Shown piece by piece: positions 11,603 through 19,327 of a stretch of 64,000 nucleotides of DNA. Under the pieces are notes generated by a model. The model did no database searches, was not told the origin of the DNA, and worked only from the letters and a program-made list of their open reading frames with translations. Every line of letters begins with the position of its first letter. Positions within the stretch are counted from its first letter, which is position 1. The translations under genes and the position numbers were made by a program. Location: the NCBI GenBank assembly GCA_010206225.2, contig VIQU02000010.1:37349-101348 (forward strand), given 5' to 3'. The stretch comes from Lachnospiraceae bacterium MD308 (GTDB lineage: Bacteria; Bacillota; Clostridia; Lachnospirales; Lachnospiraceae).

Positions 11603-12094
11603 TTACCACTCCAGCCTATGAAGTTTCCCTTCCCGTTTCATCCCCTCAAAATTGCTCTGCCTGAGCGCTTCGTAAAGTACAACTGCCACAGAATTCCCAA
11701 GGTTTAACGAGCGTATCTGCCCTGCCATTGGAATCCGGATACAATCCTCCTTATGGTTTATCAATATCTCCTCCGGTATTCCCGCGCTCTCCTTACCGAA
11801 CATAATATAGCAGTTCTGTCCATAGGCAACTTCCGTATAGAGCTTCGGCGCTTTTGTTGTTGCCATAAAAAGCTTTGCATCGGAATTTTTATCCAAGAAA
11901 TCGTTATAATCAATGTATGTTGTGACATCCAATTGATCCCAATAGTCCATCCCGGCTCTCTTCAGATTTTTTTCATCCAGCCGGAATCCAAGAGGTTCTA
12001 TGAGATGCAGTCTCGCTCCTGTCGCTGCACAGGTGCGCCCGATATTTCCGGTATTTGCCGGGATTTCCGGTTCTAAAAGCACAATATTTATCAT
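11603..12094 (-). CDS. trmL: tRNA (cytidine(34)-2'-O)-methyltransferase TrmL
   Basis: A 163-aa SPOUT-class methyltransferase that modifies the wobble base of tRNA-Leu isoacceptors. It opens with INIVLLEPEIPANTGNIGRT and ends in the knotted AdoMet site IPMAGQIRSLNLGNSVAVVL. Length matches the TrmL/YibK minimal family with no extra domains. GGAG stands six bases before the ATG. It stands alone between the ntp operon and an AIR-synthase-like gene and shares the minus orientation. Confidence 0.93.
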   Translation of the reverse strand: MINIVLLEPEIPANTGNIGRTCAATGARLHLIEPLGFRLDEKNLKRAGMDYWDQLDVTTYIDYNDFLDKNSDAKLFMATTKAPKLYTEVAYGQNCYIMFGKESAGIPEEILINHKEDCIRIPMAGQIRSLNLGNSVAVVLYEALRQSNFEGMKREGKLHRLEW

Positions 12095-12132
12095 CTTTTT
12101 CTCCTTTTTATCTGATTACCCCATTCACCTTT

Positions 12133-13053
12133 TTATTCTTCCGAAATATGCAGCTTCCATATCTCATCTGGAGCCGGACGGTCAATATAGCGCACATCTT
12201 CACCGTTCCTTATGATTTTACCCTGCCCACCCGTCGTCCTTCCGATAACCGATGCCATAATCTTCTCTCTAAGAAGCGCTTCCTTTAGCATATCCCCCTC
12301 TTCTGTCACAAACAGAAAACTTCCTGCCGAGGCCAGCTGATAAGGATTCAGCCCAAAATATTCACACACCTCCACCGTCTCCTGAAGAATAGAAATATGC
12401 TTCATATCCAGCTCAAGCCCGACTCCTAATTCCTTTGAAAGCTCCCACAACGCAGCAAAAATACCGCCCTGAGTGATCTGACGCAGACAGGCTACCCCCA
12501 TCCCTCGGGCCAGCTCAAGCTCTTTTCCTGCAGATAATTCTTTCTCATAAGATATGATCTGCCTAATAAATGCAGGGGTAAAGCGCTTTCTAAGCATGTC
12601 CGCGCGCTCTCTCGCCGCCTGAAGCATGCCATCCATACCAACCCATTTACTCAAGACAATATCTTTTCCAGCAAAACTTTTTCGCCCTGACATGCCGCTT
12701 TTTCCGCTTTCTTCGCCTCCGCCGTCCCCCATCTCCTCCTCAGGAACGGCAGCAACGCCGTCAATCGTGACGGATGGAACAGTGAGCAGAGGATTCTCAA
12801 AAATAAAAGATTCCAAAAACTCTATCTTTCTCCTGCGGCACTCTTTTTTTATTGCTTTTTCCATTGTGTAGATTTTGAATTTGTCCGAATGGGGCGGATA
12901 GGTAATCCTTACCCCTATTCCGATGTCAGACGCGCCTGCAGCGGTAAGAGAATTGGCCACAGATACAAGCGCATGAAGCCCGATATGCTCTGACCATCCA
13001 TAAACAACCGCCTTCTCAATCAAAACCTGCCTGTCGTCCGTTACTAATCTCAT
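12133..13053 (-). CDS. AIR synthase-related (PurM-fold) protein
   Basis: A 306-aa cytoplasmic protein with the C-terminal PurM/HypE/ThiL half (LARGMGVACLRQITQGGIFAA, LNPYQLASAGSFLFV, IGRTTGGQGKII). Members of this superfamily bind ATP and make phosphorylated or aminoimidazole intermediates. The N-terminal ATP-binding half is divergent and lacks the clear Gly/Asp signatures of PurM or HypE, with a Gly/Glu-rich linker (residues about 105-125). No hydrogenase maturation genes are nearby, so the substrate is unknown. Confidence 0.75.
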   Translation of the reverse strand: MRLVTDDRQVLIEKAVVYGWSEHIGLHALVSVANSLTAAGASDIGIGVRITYPPHSDKFKIYTMEKAIKKECRRRKIEFLESFIFENPLLTVPSVTIDGVAAVPEEEMGDGGGEESGKSGMSGRKSFAGKDIVLSKWVGMDGMLQAARERADMLRKRFTPAFIRQIISYEKELSAGKELELARGMGVACLRQITQGGIFAALWELSKELGVGLELDMKHISILQETVEVCEYFGLNPYQLASAGSFLFVTEEGDMLKEALLREKIMASVIGRTTGGQGKIIRNGEDVRYIDRPAPDEIWKLHISEE

Positions 13054-13117
13054 AACACTCTTTACTCCATCTCTCTCGACGGGCTAATCCACATCAAGAG
13101 AAAATACAATCGACATA

Positions 13118-13219
13118 TCATCCAAGAACCGGCAGAATCGTAGTCGCAACCATTGCAACAACAATTACTATCACTACGATCGCTATAATTCTTCTCGTCT
13201 TTTTATCATTAAAATTCAT
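13118..13219 (-). CDS. Small single-span membrane protein (33 aa)
   Basis: An unlisted short gene. A strong GGAGGAAGGTAGGAAAG leads to ATG at 13219. The product has a charged head (NFNDKKTRR, starting at residue 2), a Val/Ile-rich span at about residues 11-32 (IIAIVVIVIVVAMVATTILP) and ends LG. Charge layout suggests the N-terminus stays in the cytoplasm. It sits between the radical-SAM gene and the AIR-synthase-like gene on the same strand. Function is not recognised. Confidence 0.7.
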   Translation of the reverse strand: MNFNDKKTRRIIAIVVIVIVVAMVATTILPVLG

Positions 13220-13299
13220 CTTTCCTACCTTCCTCCAAAAATTATATTTATCATTCTATACTTTTTATCTGCATTTTACAACAAAGTTTTTAAGTTATG

Positions 13300-15006
13300 T
13301 CACAATTCATAGGTGTATGCTTCATAACTCAACGGGTTCCTGTGCATATAATCAAACAACACTGTCTTTTCCAGTACCGGAAAATATTCCAGATGCGTCA
13401 TCTTGCGCATCTGGTTCTTATCGTACTCCTCATATCCGCAAAGAAACTTACGGCTTACCGCCTCCTCTTCATAAAATTTCCTTACTTCCTCTTTTCCAAG
13501 CAGATACTCCCCGGCAAAAGGCGGACGAGTCTTGGCATTTTCCCTCAGATAATAATCATAAACCAAAAGCTCTCTATAGTATTCTACCCGAGCATTATCA
13601 TCTTTTTGGCCGAAGCTATGCTTTACAAAGTTCAGCATGATCTCATATCTTGCACTTCTTTTATGTTGTATACGATAGAACCCTTTCTCCTTATAATACT
13701 TCCACAATCTCTCATATATATGGTATGGCGAGTCAAACAGCTTCTCCAATGCAGACAACGTGTTCTCAAACTGCCCGCTGTTATAGTATACTTCTACCAT
13801 CTCTTCAATTCCTTTAAGCTCTAATACATCCTCGTAGGAAAGCCAATTTGTATACAATACCTCATAAGGCGGCTCACTCTTATACACCAGTCCATATTCC
13901 TCTTTTTTCCTCTCCATATAAGAACCCTTTAATACCTTCAAGAATCCCAATTGAAGCTGATGAGGCTTTAAACGGTAGACATCGTCAAAGGATTTTGAAA
14001 AGCTCTCTATATCCTCATACGGTAGTCCCGCTATCAAATCCAGATGCTGATGAACATTCCCCATATGCCGCAATGTTTCCACAGTTTGCGACAGCTTATC
14101 GAAATCCATCGTCCTTCGTATCTCTCTTATCGTCTTTTTATTCGTAGACTGCACACCGATTTCCAATTGTATCAGCCCCGGACGCATACTTCTTATCAGC
14201 TTGAGTTCTTCATCATTCAAAAGATCCGCCGCTATCTCAAAATGAAAATTCGTAATACCATTGTCATGCTCCGTAATAAACTTCCATATTTCCATCGCAT
14301 GACTATGGCTGCAATTAAAAGTCCGATCAACGAATTTAACCTGCGAAACCCTCTGTTCCAGAAAAAAACCAAGTTCTTTCTTTACAAGCGAAAGACTCCG
14401 AAACCTCAGCCTTTTATCAATAGAAGAAAGGCAATAGCTGCAGGAGAACGGACATCCTCTGCTTGTTTCATAATAAACAATTTTATGTTCAAATTCCTGC
14501 ATATCCTGATAGATGAAAGGAACCTCATCTAAGTTCATCGGCTCTTGCCATGCATTTTCGCAGATTGTCCCATCCTCTTTCCGAAAGGTGATGCCGCAAA
14601 TCTTATCTAATGGACTTCCCTCACATAACTGCGCAAATGTACGCTCTCCCTCGCCCCTCATCACGCCCTTTACTTCCGGAAGCCGCAGCAGCACTTCCTC
14701 TGCGGCATAGGAAACCTCCGGTCCGCCAAGCCAGACTAAAGCCTTCGGACATACTTTAGCAAGCTCATGTACAAGCGACTCTATATAAGTCAGATTCCAT
14801 ATATAACAAGAAAAACATACCATATCTGCGGATCTCTCATAAATATCTCTTAGAATATCATCCTTTTGCTGGTTAATCGTATACTCTGCGATTTCCATCT
14901 CCAAATCTTCCCTGTACACATTTTTGCCAGCATAACTACATAATGTATGTACAGCAAGATTAGAATGTATGAATTTGGCATTGATTGCGACAAGTAAGAT
15001 CTTCAT
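13300..15006 (-). CDS. B12-binding radical SAM protein (DUF4080 type)
   Basis: A 568-aa enzyme. Residues 1-140 form a cobalamin-binding Rossmann domain (MKILLVAINAKFIHSNLAVH). The radical-SAM cluster motif CPFSCSYC places the three iron-sulfur cysteines at 185, 189 and 192. HLDLIAGLPYED is the usual TIM-barrel motif, and the C-terminal 170 residues form the DUF4080 extension. The start overlaps the stop of the upstream methyltransferase by four bases (ATGA). Substrate unknown; relatives modify RNA or small molecules. Confidence 0.9.
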   Translation of the reverse strand: MKILLVAINAKFIHSNLAVHTLCSYAGKNVYREDLEMEIAEYTINQQKDDILRDIYERSADMVCFSCYIWNLTYIESLVHELAKVCPKALVWLGGPEVSYAAEEVLLRLPEVKGVMRGEGERTFAQLCEGSPLDKICGITFRKEDGTICENAWQEPMNLDEVPFIYQDMQEFEHKIVYYETSRGCPFSCSYCLSSIDKRLRFRSLSLVKKELGFFLEQRVSQVKFVDRTFNCSHSHAMEIWKFITEHDNGITNFHFEIAADLLNDEELKLIRSMRPGLIQLEIGVQSTNKKTIREIRRTMDFDKLSQTVETLRHMGNVHQHLDLIAGLPYEDIESFSKSFDDVYRLKPHQLQLGFLKVLKGSYMERKKEEYGLVYKSEPPYEVLYTNWLSYEDVLELKGIEEMVEVYYNSGQFENTLSALEKLFDSPYHIYERLWKYYKEKGFYRIQHKRSARYEIMLNFVKHSFGQKDDNARVEYYRELLVYDYYLRENAKTRPPFAGEYLLGKEEVRKFYEEEAVSRKFLCGYEEYDKNQMRKMTHLEYFPVLEKTVLFDYMHRNPLSYEAYTYEL

Positions 15007-16076
15007 CCGTCAACACCCTCACTTTCAATCTTTTCTTCATTATGACAAATACATAAAAACAACCTTTCCTGATTTGCCTTAATGTCTGATTTTCCTGTAG
15101 AAAATGCCTTATAGTCTTCCGCAAAAACCTTTACTTCACCCTTCTTATGCAAAATTCTCATAATATCTTCATCACTTATCTTTGCATTAGAACGGTCATC
15201 CCCCTTATTTGCCATATTGTTGTAAGATAATAAAATGTATTTTGCATGAATGGATTCAATTAAATTTTCAAATGTTTTAGTTGCCTTCCTCGTACAATAT
15301 TTGCTCTTTAACGACGTTCTGTCCATCTTTCGCGCTATGCCAAATACTTCTGGTTTTTCCCATTTAGCTACATTCTCAAGCAAATGATACGCATCACAAT
15401 ACTGTCTGGAATTATATGGCGGATCAATATAGACCAAATCCGCTTCTATGTTAGGCGCAAGTTCATTTGTATCCATATTGTAGCATACATTATTGGAGTT
15501 CGGATTAGCTTTAGCTTCTGGAACTGATAACTCTAAATGTTTTTCAAATTCCACTCCTTGCCTGTACGCATCATAATGTCCGCATGTATTAGCAATTTTA
15601 TCCATTGCATATAATAAAGAGGTTATAAGCAAAGCTCTTTCACGAAAATTGATTTTTCCGCAGTTATATCTGTCTTCTATATCCCGTCTTATAAACCCTA
15701 TTCTTCTGCAATCCTCAAGAGAAAAATATGTATCCGAAAAGTTGTCACTCATATAATTATCTTCAAATACACGCAGTTTATTATATTTTGAAATAAGTTC
15801 AACTATTTTCTCTCCTGAATATGCCTCGCCGCTAAACCAAGCGACATGGCATATATAATTACTGTACATAATATCGTTAGTAATAAGTTTTTTGTCCATA
15901 AAAGCAGAAGCTACTGCACCTGTTCCTGCAAAAATATCCGCCACGATATTTATATTGTCACATTCTTCCTCGACAACGCTGATAATAAACGATAACAGCT
16001 TATATTTATTGCCCAAATATCTACGATTATTTATCTTGATTGACTTTTGTGCGAGTTGTGCTGCCGAATAACACAT
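15003..16076 (-). CDS. D12-class adenine-specific DNA methyltransferase, solitary
   Basis: A 357-aa protein that should methylate adenine N6 in DNA. AdoMet motif I is DIFAGTGAVASAF (FAGTG at 49-53) and the catalytic motif IV is DPPY at 218-221 in VYIDPPYNSRQY. NRRYLGNKYKLL near the start is typical of Dam-like enzymes. The ATG at 16076 was chosen because GGAG precedes it and because the -10 box of its promoter lies inside the longer open frame. No restriction gene is adjacent; it is coupled to the radical-SAM gene. Confidence 0.88.
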   Translation of the reverse strand: MCYSAAQLAQKSIKINNRRYLGNKYKLLSFIISVVEEECDNINIVADIFAGTGAVASAFMDKKLITNDIMYSNYICHVAWFSGEAYSGEKIVELISKYNKLRVFEDNYMSDNFSDTYFSLEDCRRIGFIRRDIEDRYNCGKINFRERALLITSLLYAMDKIANTCGHYDAYRQGVEFEKHLELSVPEAKANPNSNNVCYNMDTNELAPNIEADLVYIDPPYNSRQYCDAYHLLENVAKWEKPEVFGIARKMDRTSLKSKYCTRKATKTFENLIESIHAKYILLSYNNMANKGDDRSNAKISDEDIMRILHKKGEVKVFAEDYKAFSTGKSDIKANQERLFLCICHNEEKIESEGVDG

Positions 16077-16163
16077 AAACTCATCTCCGTTTATATTTCT
16101 TTTTCTGTGCCTCAAGCTAAACTTTTCTCGGCGCAAGCATATTTTTTCAATTGCATAGTCCCG

Positions 16164-16192
16164 ATTATACCATTCTTTTCCGACTACCACAA
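16164..16192 (-). promoter_or_regulatory. Promoter of the DNA methyltransferase
   Basis: TTGTGG (16187-16192), 17 bases, then consensus TATAAT (16164-16169) on the minus strand, 88 bases before the chosen ATG. Confidence 0.65.
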
Positions 16193-16309
16193 TTCTATTT
16201 TTTATGCGTCTTTCCGATTATCCGTCTAACCTCGGATGTTAATCTCAGCATGGAAACATCAATTAACTGCTTCTAATTTCTTTTATGTAATCTTATTGCC
16301 AAGACAAAA

Positions 16310-16343
16310 ACTCCGCAGGAAAAACCTGCGGAGTCTGTTTTTT
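16310..16343 (-). terminator. Terminator similar to the rpsI terminator
   Basis: ACTCCGCAGG / CCTGCGGAGT with a five-A loop and T-rich flanks on both strands. It closely resembles the hairpin behind rpsI at 18093-18126 and stands at the same distance from a copy of the rpsI 3' end, so it is probably the original rpsI terminator displaced by insertions. Confidence 0.8.
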
Positions 16344-16365
16344 GAATTTATAAATTCCCTTGTTT

Positions 16366-16439
16366 CCTATCTCTTGGATTGTTCCGAATTCCTAAAACAC
16401 GACGTTTTCAGATACTTTGTTAGTTACATGTCACTTACC
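16366..16439 (-). other. Attachment-site-like relic 1 (rpsI 3' end copy plus arm block)
   Basis: CCTATCTCTTGGA (16366-16378) is identical to the last bases of rpsI (encoding SKR-stop on the minus strand). At exactly 50 bases from the core start is TTTGTTAGTTACATGTCACT (block 16416-16439), containing two GTTAC/GTCAC-type half repeats like integrase arm sites. The same core-block spacing recurs at 17157-17230. It marks the outer end of the DUF2442/DUF4160 cassette. Confidence 0.65.
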
Positions 16440-16487
16440 CGTGTGATTTTACAGCATCCCATACCATCTCATTAAATACTCTTTATA

Positions 16488-16763
16488 CTATGCAATAGCT
16501 TCCTTGATAAATGGCAATGCATATAGTGTGTCCGGATCAATATCAAGACATGTTGTATTATCCCAATTCCCACTGATATCCCACGCAAGTGTATCATTCA
16601 TCACAGTACATCTGTCCATAAACATTTCAATTTCCTTTAAGCAGCAAAAAGCCTCTTTTTCAATCACCTGCGACATATCATAACGTACAATCTTTCCATC
16701 TTCAAAATATACATATACGGAATAATCTCGCATTGGCACAACCTGTACCACCTTTGGAAACAT
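16488..16763 (-). CDS. DUF2442 domain protein (toxin-antitoxin-like partner)
   Basis: A 91-aa protein with KVVQVVPMRDYSVYVYFEDG at its start and the DUF2442 hallmark LAWDISGNWDNTTCLDIDPD. Proteins of this family are commonly encoded next to DUF4160 proteins, as here with a 13-base gap, and the pair is regarded as a putative toxin-antitoxin or addiction module. Which partner is toxic is not known. It lies inside the first cassette bounded by rpsI 3'-end copies. Confidence 0.8.
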   Translation of the reverse strand: MFPKVVQVVPMRDYSVYVYFEDGKIVRYDMSQVIEKEAFCCLKEIEMFMDRCTVMNDTLAWDISGNWDNTTCLDIDPDTLYALPFIKEAIA

Positions 16764-16776
16764 ACCTTCACCTCCG

Positions 16777-17037
16777 TTACACTAATGGATTAATTCTGTT
16801 CAATGGTTTTCCATCCTTTGATAATTCCCAATTCTGCATTAATTCATCCTGATGCAGAACGCACCATGCCAAAATCAATTTTAACTGCCTTGACGGTAAC
16901 GCTCCCTTAATCACTCTGGCCTCATCAATTCTAATAATTGCCTTATTCCCATTATATTCAGCGTGAAAATGCGGCGGGTTATGGTCATCATAGTACATAG
17001 TTACCCGTATTCCGTAAAACAATGAAATCTCCGGCAT
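16777..17037 (-). CDS. DUF4160 domain protein
   Basis: An 86-aa protein with PEISLFYGIRVTMYYDDHNP, PHFHAEYNG and LPSRQLKLILAWCVLHQDEL, the signature of DUF4160. The His-rich HNPPHFHAEY segment is strongly conserved in the family. Encoded directly upstream of its DUF2442 partner. The GC-poor flanks and the rpsI-derived repeats suggest acquisition as a small cassette. Confidence 0.82.
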   Translation of the reverse strand: MPEISLFYGIRVTMYYDDHNPPHFHAEYNGNKAIIRIDEARVIKGALPSRQLKLILAWCVLHQDELMQNWELSKDGKPLNRINPLV

Positions 17038-17095
17038 TTCTTAATTCCCCCATTTTTTAAGTTCATTATAAGTATATCACAATTCATTCCATAAA

Positions 17096-17128
17096 AAAAC
17101 CCACAAACAAAATCTGTCTGTGAGTTTT
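17096..17128 (-). terminator. Hairpin beside attachment relic 2
   Basis: AAAACCCACAAACA pairs with TGTCTGTGAGTTTT (two mismatches). It stands just beyond the second rpsI 3'-end copy, in the same place that the rpsI terminators occupy next to the other two copies, and also ends the transcript from the zeta-toxin side. Confidence 0.6.
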
Positions 17129-17156
17129 CTGTCTCTTTTCTGTTCGCAAATAACTG

Positions 17157-17230
17157 CCTATCTCTTGGATAACTTAAAATCCCTGTTTTCCAATATTATT
17201 TGCGCATTTGTAAGTTACCTGTCAGTTACC
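17157..17230 (-). other. Attachment-site-like relic 2 (rpsI 3' end copy plus arm block)
   Basis: CCTATCTCTTGGA (17157-17169) with a block TTTGTAAGTTACCTGTCAGT starting 50 bases from the core start (17207-17230). The block matches that of relic 1 at 20 of 24 bases. It separates the DUF4160/DUF2442 cassette from the zeta-toxin cassette. Confidence 0.65.
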
Positions 17231-17278
17231 AATAAAATTTCATAAACCCCCACTATGCTTTACCATAAAATTTTATCT

Positions 17279-17845
17279 CTACCTTATGTCTGCCACAAAC
17301 CTTTCATACCACATCGGTACATTATGCGAGATTCTGATTGGCTTTCCATTCTTATAAATGGCAAACCTGTGAAATTCTATTGTATTGTCATAGAATGCTG
17401 CCAAATCACATTTTGGCAAAACAGTTTTCAAATTATGAAACGTATCAATATATCTTTTTTCAATATCTTTTTCGTTAATACCGTGACCGCCTTGTTTTAC
17501 ACGTACAGCTACCCTTTTCTTAGCAATATCCATACTCTCTACGCCAATATAATGCAGTTCAATAAAATATCCTCTTTCCTTGGCCTTCGCTATATTATTC
17601 AAAATTGATTTTCCACACAATGTAGTTTCCTGATTAAAAGTAATACCTTCATCAAAATATCCGGCAATTTTCTTTACTGCAATTTTCCCGGCAGTTATAA
17701 CATCAGTCATATTTCTCCAGTCGCCAAACTCTCTCAATATTTCATCTGTATTTACTCTTGGCATACCTTGCAGACTTTGCAATGATTGATACAGCGTCGA
17801 TTTGCCCGCCCCATTAACACCTGCAATCAAAATATATTTTTTCAC
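17279..17845 (-). CDS. Zeta-toxin-like P-loop kinase
   Basis: A 188-aa P-loop protein. Walker A is GVNGAGKST at residues 9-17, followed by PRVNTDEILREFGDW and NQETTLCG, which are the substrate-site elements of zeta/PezT toxins that phosphorylate UDP-N-acetylglucosamine and block wall synthesis. It overlaps the stop of an upstream 59-aa gene by one base, the usual antitoxin-toxin order. Bounded by rpsI 3'-end copies. Toxic activity is inferred from family only; some relatives are plain nucleotide kinases. Confidence 0.8.
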   Translation of the reverse strand: MKKYILIAGVNGAGKSTLYQSLQSLQGMPRVNTDEILREFGDWRNMTDVITAGKIAVKKIAGYFDEGITFNQETTLCGKSILNNIAKAKERGYFIELHYIGVESMDIAKKRVAVRVKQGGHGINEKDIEKRYIDTFHNLKTVLPKCDLAAFYDNTIEFHRFAIYKNGKPIRISHNVPMWYERFVADIR

Positions 17846-18024
17846 TAAAAGAGATTCCTTTCCACTACCTGCCGTTGCTTCTTTTGCAGGAGAAAATCAC
17901 CCACCATTTCATAAAAACTTCTTTGTTCTTCGGTTTCGGCTTCCAGTACAAGCTGTAGTGTATCTTCTGGCTGCAAAATTTTTATATCTTCATAAATTTT
18001 TTCATATTTTTTTACATCACACAT
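17845..18024 (-). CDS. Probable small antitoxin of the zeta-like toxin
   Basis: A 59-aa acidic protein beginning MCDVKKYEKIYEDIK, Leu/Glu/Gln-rich through the middle. The ATG at 18024 was chosen because GAGGTG stands five bases upstream. It overlaps the toxin start by one base. Size, charge and gene order fit an epsilon-type antitoxin, but no family motif is recognised, so the role is inferred from position. Confidence 0.65.
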   Translation of the reverse strand: MCDVKKYEKIYEDIKILQPEDTLQLVLEAETEEQRSFYEMVGDFLLQKKQRQVVERNLF

Positions 18025-18092
18025 GCGCTCACCTCTATCATTCATACTATTTTGAAATATATTATACCCCAAATCCCCTCAAATGTTAATCT

Positions 18093-18126
18093 AAAAAACT
18101 CCGCCGGAAAAATCCGCGGAGTTTTT
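18093..18126 (-). terminator. rpsI terminator
   Basis: AAAAAACTCCGC / GCGGAGTTTTTT with a 10-base loop, 22 bases past the rpsI stop and ending in T6 on the minus strand. Confidence 0.85.
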
Positions 18127-18147
18127 TGAAATCCGTATAATATTCTG

Positions 18148-18160
18148 CCTATCTCTTGGA
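18148..18160 (-). other. Attachment core at the rpsI 3' end
   Basis: CCTATCTCTTGGA covers the last three rpsI codons, the stop and one base. It is repeated exactly at 16366 and 17157. The 3' ends of conserved genes, ribosomal protein genes included, serve as integration targets for Firmicute integrative elements. Confidence 0.6.
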
Positions 18161-18541
18161 GAACTGCGGCGCCCTACGAGCTGCTTTGAGACCGTATTTC
18201 TTACGCTCTTTCATACGCGGATCACGTGTCAGATAGCCGGCCTTTTTAAGCACCGTTCTGTAATCTGCGTCTGCCTCAAGAAGCGCTCTGGAGATGCCAT
18301 GACGGATCGCTCCTGCCTGTCCTGTGTATCCGCCGCCCTTTACATTAACCATCACATCGAACTTTCCTTCTGTCTCTGTCAGAACCAACGGCTGACGAAC
18401 AATAACCTTCAATGTCTCAAGTCCGAGATACTCGTCAATGTCTCTGCCATTTATTGTAATGTTGCCTGTTCCCGCTGTCAAATATACTCTTGCAACTGAT
18501 TTTTTTCTTCTTCCTGTTCCATAGAATTTTGCTTTAGCCAC
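18149..18541 (-). CDS. rpsI: 30S ribosomal protein S9
   Basis: A 130-aa ribosomal protein. It starts [20 protein letters not shown] and ends in the conserved basic tail [24 protein letters not shown] that reaches the P-site tRNA. Cotranscribed with rplM 26 bases upstream. Its last codons are the shared core of three attachment-like repeats, so the gene has been an insertion target while its coding end was preserved. Confidence 0.98.
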   Translation of the reverse strand: MAKAKFYGTGRRKKSVARVYLTAGTGNITINGRDIDEYLGLETLKVIVRQPLVLTETEGKFDVMVNVKGGGYTGQAGAIRHGISRALLEADADYRTVLKKAGYLTRDPRMKERKKYGLKAARRAPQFSKR

Positions 18542-18567
18542 TGTAATATCCTCCTTTCAACCTTTCC

Positions 18568-18996
18568 TTAAAATTTCAGTTCTACCGGCTTCTGAGCCTG
18601 CTGCTCATGATCTGGTCCGGCATATACATGAAGCTTCTTAATCATCGCTCTTCCTAAAGGTCCCTTCGGAAGCATACCTTTTACTGCAAGCTCAATCACT
18701 TTTTCAGGCTTCTTCGCCATCAATTCTGCCAATGTAGTCTCTTTCATACCGCCTACATACTCAGAATGATTGTAATAAATCTTCTGGCTCATCTTCTTGC
18801 CTGTTACTTTTACTTTCTCAGCATTTACTACGATTACATAATCACCCGTATCTACATGCGGTGTAAATTCCGGCTTATTCTTTCCTCTTAAAACCTTAGC
18901 CACTTCAGATGACAAACGTCCTAATGTGCATCCAGCAGCATCAACTACATACCATTTCTTCTCAACCTTATCTGGATTTGCCATATAAGTTTTCAT
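18568..18996 (-). CDS. rplM: 50S ribosomal protein L13
   Basis: A 142-aa large-subunit protein. [40 protein letters not shown] and [20 protein letters not shown] are the family signatures. AGGAGGTAAACCA precedes the ATG. It is the first gene of the rplM-rpsI operon, with a consensus promoter and a structured leader upstream. Confidence 0.98.
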   Translation of the reverse strand: MKTYMANPDKVEKKWYVVDAAGCTLGRLSSEVAKVLRGKNKPEFTPHVDTGDYVIVVNAEKVKVTGKKMSQKIYYNHSEYVGGMKETTLAELMAKKPEKVIELAVKGMLPKGPLGRAMIKKLHVYAGPDHEQQAQKPVELKF

Positions 18997-19049
18997 TGGT
19001 TTACCTCCTAATCAATCATTCATATATTCAGAATCAGCTATATTAGAAT

Positions 19050-19134
19050 CAGTAAATCTCCGGGGCTATGGCGGTTTACTGTTTCTCCTTTTGTCATACT
19101 GATTTATTATATTATACGGGTTTCGGTGTGTCAA
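19050..19134 (-). promoter_or_regulatory. rplM-rpsI promoter and L13 leader hairpin
   Basis: Perfect TTGACA (19129-19134), 17 bases and TATAAT (19106-19111) on the minus strand. The leader then carries a hairpin CAGTAAA...TTTACTG (19050-19081) between promoter and gene. Firmicutes use L13 leader RNAs for autoregulation by the ribosomal protein, and this leader is in the right place; the match to that RNA family was not tested. Confidence 0.7.
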
Positions 19135-19271
19135 CTGTTTTTAATCAATTTTTTGTCTGATTTTTTGCGCTGATTTTCCCTGTTTTTCGCTCTATCTGTA
19201 ACATTGTACTACCACTTTGGAATTTTATAAACATGTCTTTGGAGGATGCACTAGCACAGTAGTTCATCTTT

Positions 19272-19280
19272 TGTTATAAT
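19272..19280 (+). promoter_or_regulatory. Extended -10 promoter of the GH13 gene
   Basis: TGTTATAAT is an extended -10 element 48 bases upstream of the GH13 ATG. No good -35 box is visible at 17 bases, which fits an extended -10 promoter. Confidence 0.5.
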
Positions 19281-19327
19281 AGAGGTGGCAGCGTTTGCTG
19301 CACATTATTTTAATAAGGAGTTATAAT

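Noticed and set aside
15003..16076. Restriction-modification system
   Set aside because: No nuclease gene is adjacent; the neighbours are a radical-SAM gene and the rpsI cassettes.
16077..16190. Longer methyltransferase start with 38 extra residues
   Set aside because: The -10 box TATAAT of its promoter lies inside that stretch, so it is not transcribed in full.
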